In this document: positions 43,874 to 55,277 of the stretch, piece by piece
Layout of the letters: the number at the start of each line of letters is the position of its first letter
Numbering within the stretch: the first letter of the stretch is position 1
Assembly: GCA_037975125.1 (NCBI GenBank)
Contig: JAJQOW010000207.1
Location: 1 to 64,000, forward strand
Reading direction: 5' to 3'
Source: Latrodectus hesperus
Lineage: Eukaryota > Arthropoda > Arachnida > Araneae > Theridiidae
Length of the DNA stretch: 64,000 nt
Translations under genes and position numbers: made by a program
Notes under the pieces: model-generated
The model's input: only the letters and a program-made list of their open reading frames with translations
Database searches by the model: none
Told to the model about the DNA's origin: nothing

Positions 43874-46800
43874 TTTTATCGAAACCACTCTATGGTTAAT
43901 AGCAAAAAAACATTCCTCAACAACTAAATCATGAAAGACAGATCTAGTAGTTGATACACAGACTAACATAGAATATTGTCAATATACTTAGTAATAGTTA
44001 TTATTTGGTACTCAGTAAAATTTTATAGATTCCTATGATATGAATATTGATCAAGATATAAACTCAAAATAAAATCAACAGTGATTGAAAATCACGTGCT
44101 TCTTGATCTGCTTCAATATTGTTTCAATATTCACTGCTTCAATATTTTAAGTAAAACTTGTTTTCGCTTGCAAGACAAGAAGGGAATAACGATTCATTGA
44201 AAATAAAATTGCTGTAATACTCCTTTTTTATCTTAACATTATATTTGAGAAACCTCAGAAGTTGTTTGTGTTAGATTAAAGAATGCAACAAAATTGAAAT
44301 ATACTGTAGAATATATGTCTGAGTTCATGTACTTTTTTTAAAGAATTTTCCCATTATGAACATACTATTTTGAGCATTCAAAATATTTTCCAGTCACAGT
44401 TTCACTCTTTTTCGTATTCGTTTCAGAATAAAATAAACGCGAAACACAAGATTTACTGTGTTTAAACCTGTTCTTTTCATTCCAGATAAGAACAGTCTAG
44501 ACATGAATTTTTCCAGTTAGCTTCTCAAATCGAAATGAGGCGTACAGTCAATTTCATGGCAAAGTTTTTTTTTTTAGAATACAAATCATAGTATTTTTAG
44601 CAGTTGGTATTCAAACCGAAAGAGTAAAGAAGTGAAAGCCGAATAACTAGTTTTTCTCAGAAAATTATATAATGATGTTATAGAAGCCTGTGAAAAATGA
44701 CGATTCCATCTGCCCCTTTGGGTTGAACTCTGGCCAATCAAGGAAAATGATCGATGTTGTTTAGATTCCACTTGCGTCTAGTGGGGGTTATCTTAAATAA
44801 AATTAATTGGAAAAGAAACAAAATATTTCTTGCCGTTTATTTTCGAGATATATATTTTTCGAATAACTTACTGTAATAATTCTTTTGTATTCCGTATTTC
44901 CATTAAAAAATTTTTCACCAAATTGAATGTTAAATTCTAAATTCAGAAATAAAAGTTGCGATCGAATTGCAAATTATGTTTCTAACGATCGCGTTTGTGG
45001 CTAAAATAACAATTCATATTCCCGAAAAGAGAAATTAGTTATTTAACATTTATCAGGTAAAATCCTATTTTAGCCAACCTCTTGGAGAAGGAATAAAAAT
45101 TGCGCCAAAATTTTCCAGCTAACCGAAATTACGAGATTTCACGTGATTTTAAGTATTGCGACGTTGAATATTTCTTTTATCAAAAGAAAATGGTAAAGTG
45201 TAATTCTACTCAATTTATTCGAAAATACGTTATTAAATATGAAAAATTAAAAGGTGAAAATGCAATGTCGTTTATAATTGTCAAATCATTCAAATATGCA
45301 TTATACTTTTTCATAATTTTTCGTTTTAATTAATCGAGCAATATAACTAAAATCCATAACATAAATACCACATTATCTTTATTTTTTTAAAAATAATTTT
45401 TTTTAATTTCCTTTGATAAAGTTTTTTTCTATTTCCCAAGACACTTACTTGCAGCACACAAACACAAATAAATATTAGTTTTGCATCACACACAAATTCA
45501 GAATAATTAATTTGAACAATTAAAAAGTACTTTATTTCTTTTTCTCACAATATCTACTCAATCCATTCGAATCTTTTATAAAATTCTATTGTTCATTTAA
45601 ATGCATACTTTAAAAAAAACTGTTTTTAGATTGATGCGATCTTTTACCTTAAAAATCATTTGCTTGTTATAACAATTTTAAAAGAAAAACATTTTATACC
45701 TCATGATTCTAATTAATTAATTATATTAATAAATTATTTGACCCACAAATATAAGAACATTATCGTTTTTGCACAAAATTTCCAAAAATTATTTCATTTT
45801 CAACAAGTTTAAATTCTTTTTCTTTAAAAATATTATTTTAATTTATTTGGACAAAAAAAAATTCGTCTGCATATTTATTTCAAAACTGTTTTTGGTATTG
45901 GTTGTCATAGAATCGAAACCAATAAACTCCCAGTTCGAAATTCGTTGTATTAAGATATCTAGTTTGGTTTTGAAATTCATTGACCTGCTTCCCTACATCC
46001 CTCTTGAGGATGGTATGGGCTCCACAATCAGTTGAATAACTTATTTGTTATTTTATAAAAAGTTATTATTTAAAAAAAGATATGAAATTTTTTAAAAGTT
46101 TATTTTTATAGAGACAAACGAAGGAGTAAGTTTTGAAATACACACAATAAACTAAATTAAATTTATTTTATTGAAATAAAAAAGAAAATGAAATGAAGTG
46201 AAAACTTCACTGTGAATGCTTTAATAATACAGCAAAAATATTTCATAGAAACGATGAATTATTTTGCTTTGCAGAAATTCATAGAAACGATGATATTAAA
46301 TATATGATAAAAAATATAAAAATATGATTAAAATCAATGACAAAATTAATCTTGCCAATGGTAATACAATTCAAAATTTGAAATATCATAAATGAAAATT
46401 TTAATTTATATAATAAAATACTATTCGAAAAGTTTTTTTTTTGTGTGTATGTGTATAAAGACAAAAATTATGAAAGAATAGCAAAAATTGTTCTGTCATC
46501 ACTTTATTTAATTTTATGATGTCTACATTTCATGAAAGCACATTCATAGGATAATACAAATGGAAAAAATAATTTTATTATCAAGAAAATTAAAATGTGG
46601 AATATTTTGTTTTCTTACCCACGGTATTCTCTCTCTCTCTCTTTACTTTAAGTATGGTCAAATAATTTGGTAATTAAACAGCTAATTTAAATCTGTCCCT
46701 TAATAGTGGGATTTTTAATTTTTCCATTTTATTTGAAAATTCCAATAAAATTCGAGGATAATAGAGGAAATTATCAACAAAAATGAAATAATTTGATCAG

Positions 46801-46949
46801 CTGTTAATTTTTTCCATTTTTTATAAGTATTTCATCACACATGCGTCAGCCAATTACGTTGCATATATATTGCTACCCATGTACAAACTACAAAAGTCCA
46901 TGAATTAAGGATAATCCAAAAGCACACAAAAACCGAAAGCAAAAACAAA
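43874..46949. other. AT-rich, no gene recognised
   Basis: About 3 kb without supportable coding sequence. Open frames such as 45769-46035 are Phe/Lys/Ile-rich as expected from composition. A (TC)n run of about 14 bases lies near 46628. Confidence 0.45.
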
Positions 46950-47159
46950 AATTCCATTTGTAGAGATATCACACACATGGTCAAACAATATATGCGATTA
47001 CGGGAAGACACCTAATGACGGCGACAGTTACGACACAATGTAAGAGAAAGGTACATTAGGACCTGTAGCAAAGATGAAAACGTGTTCACAGCCAGGGGTT
47101 TAATGCCATGACCGCATAGGTATGACACAAAGGACACATATGAATACATAATAGAATTA

Positions 47160-47640
47160 TCGGCTGCCTTGAATGCGGGCGTTTACAATAGATAATAACC
47201 GAGAAACTCGAAATTGTCCAGATGTCAGCTCTAAGCTGTGGCAATGATTCCAGGATGGTGGAAATGCCAGTAGACGTTACAGTACATCACCACCGAGTGA
47301 CAACCTCGAATCATGGCCAGTATTTGGCGAAAAGAAACAGATGGAGTACAACAACGGATTTGTCATGTCATCCAAGTTACTACTGAAACCGTGTACTACC
47401 GTTTCTACTGAAACCGTGTACAGACATTTGGGACAGTATGGTCTGTATGCTCGTAGGCTTGTCAGACGTGTTTCGCTCATGACAACTCACTGTCGCAAGC
47501 GGTTAGCCTGGAGTAGAGAATATGCAATACGGACACCATCACAGTGAGTTTATGTTATGTTTTCTAACGAGTCGAAGTTTAGCTTGCCAACCTCCTACAC
47601 CAGATTAATGAGGGAAGTTCTCCACCCAAAGTGCAGCTCG
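47160..47640 (+). pseudogene. Tc1-like transposase fragment
   Basis: A plus frame reads VSTETVYRHLGQYGLYARRL and VRRVSLMTTHCRKRLAWSRE, matching the end of the Tc1 DNA-binding region (VS..T.RR.L...GL..RR......LT..HR..R..W). After a stop the next frame gives MFSNESKFSLP, where the usual first catalytic Asp of FSDESKF is Asn. A short direct duplication, CTACTGAAACCGTGTAC, occurs twice near 47382-47421. The second and third catalytic motifs are not visible. Confidence 0.7.
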
Positions 47641-48172
47641 ATAATGTGACCCTTAGAGTTGTGCAGAGTTTATTTCCTCGTATGGAAGGCATATCATATA
47701 TTAACTCTCATGCCAACAACATACTGCCTAGTTGTTATAAGGGCAGTTATATGGTGTAAGTACTCCAGGGATCTATAATCATGGTTTGTATGCCTGGTAT
47801 CATGCAAACACCATCTCTTTTGTTCTTTCTTATTTGTTTAATGCATGGACTTCAGGAATAAATCACATTTGATTTGTTTCTGAATCTTGAGATTGCCGGT
47901 TCTGACATTGTCTTCAATTTACGAACATCAGTGTAGATGTAATATATAGAGGGACTTTAAGTTCCTAGTTTAGTCAATAGTGCTTCCTTATCAATCTATC
48001 TTTCTTTTAAAAGACTTGCTTTATTTTCGTTATTAGGTTCGCTTTTCTGCTTTGACTTACCGGAGTATCGCTATCTTGAATATTCCATCTCCGTGTCTTA
48101 ATTTCATTCATAAAAGTAATTGTTATTTGTTTCGTGAGGTTTTGAGTTTTCTCTTCGTGATATTATTTAATG
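47641..48172. other. No feature recognised
   Basis: No supportable gene. The first 200 bases may still be decayed Tc1 sequence. Confidence 0.35.
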
Positions 48173-48185
48173 CTATTCACTTTTT

Positions 48186-48362
48186 GCCGAGCTGGCAGCC
48201 GAATGGTTAGCGCTCTTGCCTTCGGTTCAACAGTTCGTGGGTTCGAATCACACCTTGGGCATGGATGTTTGTAGTGGTTCGGAATCCACTTTAAGCCGTA
48301 AGTCCCGGTCTAATTAGCCCTCGTGTGCAAAAAATGACCGTTGAGCGACAAACAAACCAAAC
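48186..48362 (+). mobile_element. Short tRNA-derived SINE with 13-bp target duplication
   Basis: The copy starts GCCGAGCTGGCAGCCGAATG with box A-like and box B (GGGTTCGAATCAC) elements, passes through GGCATGGATGT and ends ACAAACAAACCAAAC. It is flanked by CTATTCACTTTTT at 48173-48185 and 48363-48375, the target duplication of a retroposed sequence. Confidence 0.88.
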
Positions 48363-48850
48363 CTATTCACTTTTTAATTGTGTTACGGAAGTGCTTTTTA
48401 ATTTAATCGGAAAAAAGTGACTTTTAATTGTGTTACGGAAACTGTTTTACTAGCAGTACTCGAAATGTTCTGTACAATTTTTTTATGTGTTATCTTATAT
48501 GGCCTCACTATCCATTGTCCAAAAATAATGTAATGATTCTGACAACCGCGAGATGGTGCTGCGGTAGCAGCAAAAGTATTTTAAAACAGTTGATAGACGC
48601 AGTTCTGCTGCTGAGTTATAAAAAATGGAAGAGTTCTAAAAATGCTGGATTTCTTTTATAAAATTTCGTGTAACTTTATTTTTTGTTCTGTGCAATCTAG
48701 AAAATACATAATTGGTTGCTAAAATTATATGCCCTAAATTCGAGGCATAAATTTAATTCAGTGTCATAACAATAGGTTTGAGTGTACTATAGTTCTAAGT
48801 TTTGTTTTTACAATTCGATAAACACTGCCTTAATGAATATTATCGATTGT

Positions 48851-49247
48851 GTTGTTGTTGTTGTTGCATATGACACTTGGACAAGCCAAGCTCGCTATGC
48901 CGTTGGCTATGCGAATTTAAGTCAGTAAGGTGCGTCGTTCGTTTTAACCAGAGCACCACGAAGGTGAAAGTACGACTTTGCTCTATTAAGGTACCTCGTA
49001 ATTTTGAACCACGGTCGGGTGACGAGGCCACACCTGAGCCGGCACCCTCCTCTCCACATCCACGCCACACCAGCGGAAGGACTTTGTACGTCACAGATTA
49101 ACGTGGACACGTTCCCAACCCACGGAGTTCCAGCAACCCAGTGAAGGAGAGTACACCGTGGTCACCCTCCCAACCACTACGGCAAATGATGCTTCACTTT
49201 GCTGAGCTTATGGGAAGCAGCGTGAAGCTTCTGAGCCACTGGAGCTC
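48851..49247 (-). mobile_element. SINE (subtype 2 head, shared 3' tail) with 11-bp target duplication
   Basis: Flanked by TTATCGATTGT at 48840-48850 and 49248-49258. On the minus strand it begins GAGCTCCAGTGGCTCAGAAG, with a box-A-like TGGCTCAG, and ends with the CTTGGCTTGTCCAAGTGTCA block and a (CAA)n tail, seen here as GTTGTTGTTGTTGTTGC. The 3' block of about 125 bases is shared with 39372-39758. The GC-rich head half recurs at 54482-54713. Confidence 0.88.
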
Positions 49248-49259
49248 TTATCGATTGTT

Positions 49260-49764
49260 ATTCGACGATTGAGGGTAAAAAATGAATTTTGATGTTATTA
49301 ATGATAAACACCAGAGTTGTTTTTAATGATGTGTTATCATCACAATATATGATTAAATTTCAACTTTTCATGAAAGTGTGAGCGTCATCTTCATTTATCC
49401 AAAAATAAATTATTCATTTTTATCATTATATTTTTGCTATTAATACCTACCATTAAACATAGAACAAACATAAACACATACCACCTTAAGAACAATAGTT
49501 CTTACAAGCACTAATGATTTTACAAACCAGTAACTTTAACATGATCTCATTGATGCAATGATCATTTTTTATTCCTATTTTGGAGCTAAAATTTCGAAAA
49601 ATCGCTTTCGTGCATTTTTTGATTATTTTTTATCATATATTTTTCATTCATTTTATGACTGAGAAACTTAGATCGATGCTTCTGTTGGAAAAGCGTACAT
49701 CTTTCGAATGGTGGAAAAACAATCTCACTGACGATGAAATCCCGGCTTTTCTGAAGCAGTTCCT
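49260..49764. other. No feature recognised
   Basis: AT-rich. Opposed open frames at 49580-49795 have no known motif. Confidence 0.4.
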
Positions 49765-50395
49765 GGTTCCAGCACCTCGGAAATACCAACTATAAAGTAC
49801 AGACAATGCGTACTAGAGATGTGCGAGTGATATCCATACCATGATACTCAGTGCAGGACCTGTTTGGCGGTGCATAATTCTCTCGCTTTTTCTCGCCACG
49901 GTGTCTCCAGACTTGTATGCGACCATCGTTGTGTTGCAGACAGAAGAGTGACTCGTCAGTAAAGACAATTTAATTTTATTCTCCCATCCACATCCTTCTT
50001 TCATAGCACTCACTATTTGCTGGTGGAAACGTCTGTGGCTCTGCGTCAAGAGTAGACGAAGCAACGAAGCTTGCGGACAGATCACTCTGCGGTAAACAGC
50101 GTCGAATAGTAAGCGCAGACACTAGATGATGCGTTACAGACTGAATGTGCTGTACTATGGTTCGAGATGTGGCTAAGCACTGCCATGAGCACAATTTGCT
50201 TGTCATCACGTGAAGTGGTGTACTGAGGTGGATGCAATCGGACACATTGGTCCATCGTACCCTCCTGCATTCAACGATCACATATATCCGCATTACAGTT
50301 GTTTGGTTTCGTCCAACATGACTACCGATTTCCCTGAAAAATAATCCACAATCTCGGTTGGCCACTATCATTCCTCTGTTGAACTTGGATTCTTC
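49765..50395 (-). pseudogene. Tc1-like transposase fragment, N-terminal half to first catalytic Asp
   Basis: Minus-strand frames include FREIGSHVGRNQTTVMRI (helix-turn-helix region), RTIVQHIQSV, STLDAEPQ and, in another frame, FTDESLFCLQHNDGRIQVWR with the first catalytic Asp. Large parts align with the element at 55925-57184. The second Asp and the Glu regions are absent and several frameshifts occur. No terminal repeat was found on the right side. Confidence 0.75.
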
Positions 50396-50458
50396 AATTT
50401 CATTTCAGGACTTCTTGAAAGGGAGTTCTGAAGTAATTTGAGCGTAAGGTGTGATTTA

Positions 50459-50736
50459 GAACATATTGAATGAGAATGGAAGAGACGTTTCTGATATCAA
50501 ATAAGAAAAAAATGGAATAGAATTCGAACATATTGAATGAGAATGGAAGAGAATTTTTTGATGTAAATAAAATTTAAAAAAAATGGTGGAATAGAAGTAG
50601 GGCATATTGAATGAGAATATGGAAGAAAATTTTCCGATATAAATGAAATAAAAAAATTGTGGAATAAAATCAGAACATATAGAAGGAGAATGGAAGAGAA
50701 TTTTCTAATATCAAACAAGAAAAAATGTTGGAATAC
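50459..50736. repeat. ~70-bp minisatellite, four diverged units
   Basis: The units share CATATTGAATGAGAATGGAA, AGA.A.TTTT..GAT.TAAA and TGGAATA. They start near 50460, 50529, 50608 and 50675. The array directly follows the Tc1 fragment. Confidence 0.8.
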
Positions 50737-50739
50737 CGG

Positions 50740-51406
50740 GCAGCCTGGAAACAAAAAGATGAATGGCTTATAGGATGGAGGACTGATTTTTGACTTTTAA
50801 AAGATTCACTTTGTATGAGAATAACAACAGTAAGATGCTTTTTACTACATCGAAAAAATGGAAAAATGTGCTTTTGAAACAAAAAAATTTACTTGGCCTG
50901 AATTTACATCAATGAAATGAAAGTATAAAAATTGTTTATAATTTGATTCTTCAAATCATTTATTTTATTTTGCATGTTTCTTATGCAGTGTAATTGTACA
51001 CTAAGTATTTTTTCTAATAGTACTACTTCATTTACAATGAGAGCAGTATGGAAAAAAAATCAATTACAGTCAAACACTTATTTTTCTATTTCACGTACTT
51101 TCGAGATAAGGGGGATAAGATTTATTTTACTGATCTTAACGAGATCATAAAAACGCGAGTCTTCAATTGTCATAACGCACAGTATCACGAATACAACCAC
51201 CGAAATTCTTTATAAATGCAGTAATAATAGGAATGACATCACAAAAGTACTTTTTATTAATGAATCACTGATATTTAATATGTGTCAATAAGCGATCTTT
51301 GGAATTATCGATTTTTAATATTAGATGATGGTAAAAGTAAAATTTAGCTCATCAAAATGTTAATGATCTGATTTTCAAAATCGCGCGTTGCAACCAATAA
51401 ATATAG
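50740..51406. other. No feature recognised
   Basis: AT-rich sequence without supportable features. Confidence 0.4.
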
Positions 51407-51420
51407 CAACTTCTATGATG

Positions 51421-51768
51421 TCCAGCTAAAGTCTGGGGCAATGGAGCAAAGTCAGACTTCTACCCTTGGGTTCTGCCTTGGGTGCTCCAGGAACTCTGTA
51501 CCAACAGAAGCTGCTCTTATACCCCATTTTTCTTGAGAAGTGGCCACCTGCTTGGTCAGAGACACGTCTCTGGTACCAAGGTCTACCCTCTCTGTCCCAA
51601 ATGTCGAGTGGTTCAGGCCTCCCCATCTCATATTTTTCAGTGCATTGGGTGTGAGAGAGGGAACATGGATTTGAGACCGGAGGTGGTGCTTGAAAGACTG
51701 ACTATTTTTGGATTCATGGGGCTGGTGTGATGGTACTGTCACGCCAGTCGGGGATAAGCAACGACAAC
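51421..51768 (+). mobile_element. 5'-truncated LINE end with target duplication
   Basis: Flanked by CAACTTCTATGATG at 51407-51420 and 51768-51781. The plus strand encodes, with frame changes, the C-terminal part of a LINE ORF2: SGHLLGQRHVSGTKVYPLC, CPKCRVVQASPSHIFQCIGC and LERLTIFGFMGLV, then a stop. A short 3' end with GGGGATAAGCAACGACAACAA gives a (CAA)-type tail. The strong truncation, the target duplication and the tail are typical of target-primed reverse transcription. Confidence 0.87.
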
Positions 51769-51781
51769 AACTTCTATGATG

Positions 51782-52729
51782 AAACAATCTGCTATATTCT
51801 TAAGAAAAATCTAATCTTCGAAAAAGTTGCGTTGTTGTGTTTTTAATAGATCAAACTTCAGCGACATCAATGCTTTAGAGTTAATGATCTCGTGGACCAA
51901 AATATTCTGCTAAGGGTCTAAAAGGGGAAGGGAAAACACTTGGTCACGTGACAAACAGCTGTTCTCAGATTCTCCTGTAGAGCTACTATTTTATCAAATG
52001 TCACATATGTTCCCATATGCTACATTTGTCACTGTTAGTTAAATTACGTAAATAAACCATTATGCCTCATTTAAGGCGAGAATAGTTACAAGTTGGTAAG
52101 TTGCTCAATGGAAAAAGCTTACATTTTCCTTTATTTTCTGTTAGATTTAATCCTTGGGTTTGGAATTTCGATTGATTGATTTGATTTTTGGTTCGAAAAA
52201 ACTGAAAGTGATAAAAATTCTTTTTATATTTTATCTCTTATTTTAAGCTTTATTTTTTTATAAACCCAATGTGTCGTTTTTGGATGCTTCCTTTACCTAG
52301 CTCTGAGCTGAGGAGTAGGATGGTTGGATGTTCTTCATTTAAAAACCTGAAACAAGCAGAGAACACCCAAAGCTTGAGCCTCCCCACTCAGAGGAGCTGT
52401 GTCACTTAAAGGGCATTGCTGTCGGGACTCACGAGGGATCTCCAATCGGGACCACAACTCTCCGATAAGCACCGATCAAGCCACCCTCCAAACACAACAT
52501 TGAGTTCTATTCGTAATATTGAATGAAGAATAATACTTGTAGGACTCTTTGACGCACATATTCTTAACTTGCATCTGCATGAAATGTTAGCTGAATATTA
52601 AGACAATCTTTAAATTAAAAAATATTAATGCTATCTGATATGAAGTGAGCTTAAGGTCTTATTGCACATCATTAAAACAGTTTTCAACAATTTTTCATGA
52701 TAAAAAAATACTCTCAAAAGAGAGTATGT
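51782..52729. other. No gene recognised
   Basis: The part at 52270-52500 is GC-richer and may be an unclassified repeat. No coding sequence is supportable. Confidence 0.35.
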
Positions 52730-52743
52730 TATATAATTGAAAT

Positions 52744-53046
52744 GCCGACCAATGGCTGAGTGGTTAGCGTTCCTGACTCTTGAGCTATGGGTCCCGGGTT
52801 CGAATCCCGGTTCGGGCATGGATGTTACAATCTCTCTGTGTTTCTCTGTCCTTTCTTGTGTGTTGATGTATGAATGTTGCCCGCCCTATAAACGGGTCTG
52901 CGGTAGTATGACGCGGGTAATGTTACTCGCCTCCGTGACTTGGTTCACAGGTGCCCGCTGGGTAACGACAAATGAGTATCAGTTTCCGGCATTGTTGTGG
53001 CGAAGGGTTAGTCACCCAAGTGCCCGCCGTTATTAAAAAATATATA
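52744..53046 (+). mobile_element. Complete tRNA-derived SINE (family C) with 14-bp target duplication
   Basis: Flanked by TATATAATTGAAAT at 52730-52743 and 53047-53060. The head has box A TGGCTGAGTGG and box B GGGTTCGAATCCC, with a stable T arm (CCGGG/CCCGG). The acceptor stem pairs poorly, so it is not a functional tRNA gene. The body contains GGTAGTATGACGCGGGTAAT and GAAGGGTTAGTCACCC. The tail is A/T-rich. Confidence 0.92.
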
Positions 53047-53060
53047 TATATAATTGAAAT

Positions 53061-54480
53061 ACTTATTATCTTTAAAAATTGTAATAATCATATCATAGAA
53101 AGAAATCCCTTCAAAATAAATCTTTTATTTACTCATTTTCTTTTTCTCTCACATAATTTCACTTATAAAGAAATGAAATTAATTTGCTGTCAATTCGGAA
53201 ATGAGATGAAAAGGAATACGCTGTCGATGCGAGCAGATGAAAAAGCACAACTTCCGCTTTCTTTCCTGGTGATTTTCCAACCTCAGTTACCAGCAGGAAG
53301 CCTCTTAGCAGGGATGAATGGCAATTCCATTTAATAAAAGGATGTTTCATCTTGTCAGGAATTTAAATGAATGAAAAAATATGAATGGTTGTATTAAACA
53401 AATACAGGTTCGGATCCAAATAAAAAAACCAGGTATCGGTGGTCTTAGTCTCAGCGCTCCATGGTAGATGGAGCGCTTACCGATATCCCCCATACCTGGT
53501 AAAGCCTTTCCTTTTGAGAGGTGCGCAATCACAGTTAAGAATCCTTAACTCACAACACGAGGAATTAACTAAATACATTACTTAATGTCCAAACTATTTT
53601 CAACTGCGAATTAAATTATAAACTGATCAATACAAATTAAAAGACATATGAGATAAATAAGTCGTAGTTCATCATGCTAAAAAGTAAGAATGATGTCTTA
53701 AAAATTTGATATAATCATTGTTCATAATCATGACATAAGTGGTAAAAAATATTGATAAGAAAGACATTGAGATGAGCTATTAACTACTGATCACTAAGTG
53801 GCCACGTAGGGGAATAGCTGATGAGGGATTGGTTTCAATCTAATAATCCGAGAATTCTTGAAAGATACGCCCTCTCTTTTTGAGTTCTCTCCCTCTATAG
53901 AAGGAACTAGTTCTCAAGTGAAATAATCTCTCATCAGCAATCTCACTCATTTACGGAAGCCCTGTTCGAACCTGGTTTCCTGTTCAAGGGAGCGTAGGCT
54001 CGTTGCTAGGATACGTTGAGCCCTTTATGTAAGCATGAGCAAAGGAGTACAGATATTAATATCAGGGTTACCAGAAATAAAATCCTGTTCTTAGGCTTTC
54101 TCTTTTCCGAAAGGATGGTCCTTGGTTCGATTCCAGCTGTTGATAAAATTAGGAGAGGACAATTATGAAATTTTTTTCATGGGAATGCCTTCATTATGGA
54201 TGCTTCTTGTGTAGAAAGCTTCCTTGCGATGCATGAATGCATGTCTTCAGTCATGAGACCTCTTCTGCAGGGGCAACAACACGTTGTATACAGTAGATGT
54301 CAGTTGTCAGCCCTACCAATGTCACCTCTCCAAAGAGTATATTCCATTCAACCACTGAACTTCATCGGCCATGGGGAGAGGGAATCACTCATTGGTCTCG
54401 ATTTCAATGAATAATCTGAAGAAAGGGACAAAGAGCTCTTTCTTCTGAGTCGTTGCTCATTGGTTCAGTAGAGTAAGCTC
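53061..54480. other. No gene recognised
   Basis: Open frames at 53159-53350 and 54196-54414 show no motif. A box-B-like GGTTCGATTCCAG near 54132 may be an old SINE. A structured inverted repeat at 53428-53500 is listed separately. Confidence 0.35.
53428..53500. repeat. Nested inverted repeat, branched-stem potential
   Basis: The outer arms ACCAGGTAT (53428-53436) and ATACCTGGT (53492-53500), the middle arms ATCGGT (53435-53440) and ACCGAT (53479-53484), and the inner arms AGCGCTCCAT (53453-53462) and ATGGAGCGCT (53468-53477, 5-base loop) are each exactly complementary. Confidence 0.8.
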
Positions 54481-54481
54481 A

Positions 54482-54713
54482 AGTGGCTCAGTAGCTTCAC
54501 GTTAAGATCCGCAAAGTGAAGCATCATTTTCCGCGGCCCAGTGGTTGGGAGGGTGACCACGTCGTACTCTCCCTCACTGGGTTGCTGGAGCTCCGTGGGC
54601 TGGGGACGTGTCCACGTTAATAGGTGACGTCCAGTGTCCCTCCGCTGGTGTGGCGTGGATGTGGAGAGGAGGGTGCTGGTGTCACCTGACCGTGGTTCAA
54701 AATACGAGACACT
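54482..54713 (+). mobile_element. SINE fragment (subtype 2 head half)
   Basis: Matches the complement of about 48990-49247: AGTGGCTCAGTAGCTTCACG, GTGGTTGGGAGGGTGACCAC, TGGTGTGGCGTGGATGTGGA. It lacks the shared 3' tail and ends near GGTTCAAAATACGAG. Confidence 0.8.
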
Positions 54714-54982
54714 TTGTGATGGGTGAGTATTCCAAACCCGTTAAACTAAATGTACAGTCCGGCGCTCACCCGCAGCACTTTGTATGGTCCTGTGGAGAGA
54801 GTTTCGAGAAAGGCTTGCCATTCCAGAACACCGCTTGCTTTGGGACTGGTGTTGCAAACTCAATTCAAGAGTTTTTTGGACTACCGATGAAAAGTGCTGC
54901 ACCCTTGCACTCTGCAGAAGCGCCCTTTGTATAGGTTCCCCAATTTTTTCCTTTCTTAACGACGCGTGAATGGGATACGTTT
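54714..54982. other. Unassigned GC-richer patch
   Basis: A plus frame (54608-54934) reads HPQHFVWSCGESFEKGLPFQ and continues open, but I do not recognise a family. It may be part of a repeat joined to the SINE fragment. Confidence 0.25.
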
Positions 54983-54987
54983 CTTAT

Positions 54988-55272
54988 TGTTGTAAATAAT
55001 ATAATGCAAGTAATCGCAAAGAAACACAAAGTAAGTCTCTTTTCGTCTGTAAAACTGTAATCTTCTAAGACGTCCGCAATCGTCTGCTCTTACAAATCGT
55101 CTGCTGCGCTGCCTTCTGATTGGTGGTTGTGTTCAAGCCGTCCAAAATCTATAAATACACCATGTTCTGTTCTATTAGTTTAGTATATGTATAATTTCTT
55201 TCCTTGTAACTTGCTTCATTAAATATTCTTTTTGCGATTCATGGGCTCTTGTTCGCTTAACGAATTTCAACA
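54988..55272 (+). repeat. Solo LTR (285 bp) with CTTAT target duplication
   Basis: The segment starts TGTTGTAAAT and ends TTTCAACA (TG..CA). It is flanked by CTTAT at 54983-54987 and 55273-55277. Inside are a TATA-like CTATAAATAC (about 55149-55158) and ATTAAATATT near 55220, which could act as a poly(A) signal. No internal region follows, so it is a recombination product of a full element. The orientation is inferred from the TATA position. Confidence 0.85.
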
Positions 55273-55277
55273 CTTAT

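Noticed and set aside
52744..52818. Functional tRNA gene
   Set aside because: Box A, box B and a good T arm exist, but the acceptor stem does not pair and the copy continues into a SINE body with target duplications.
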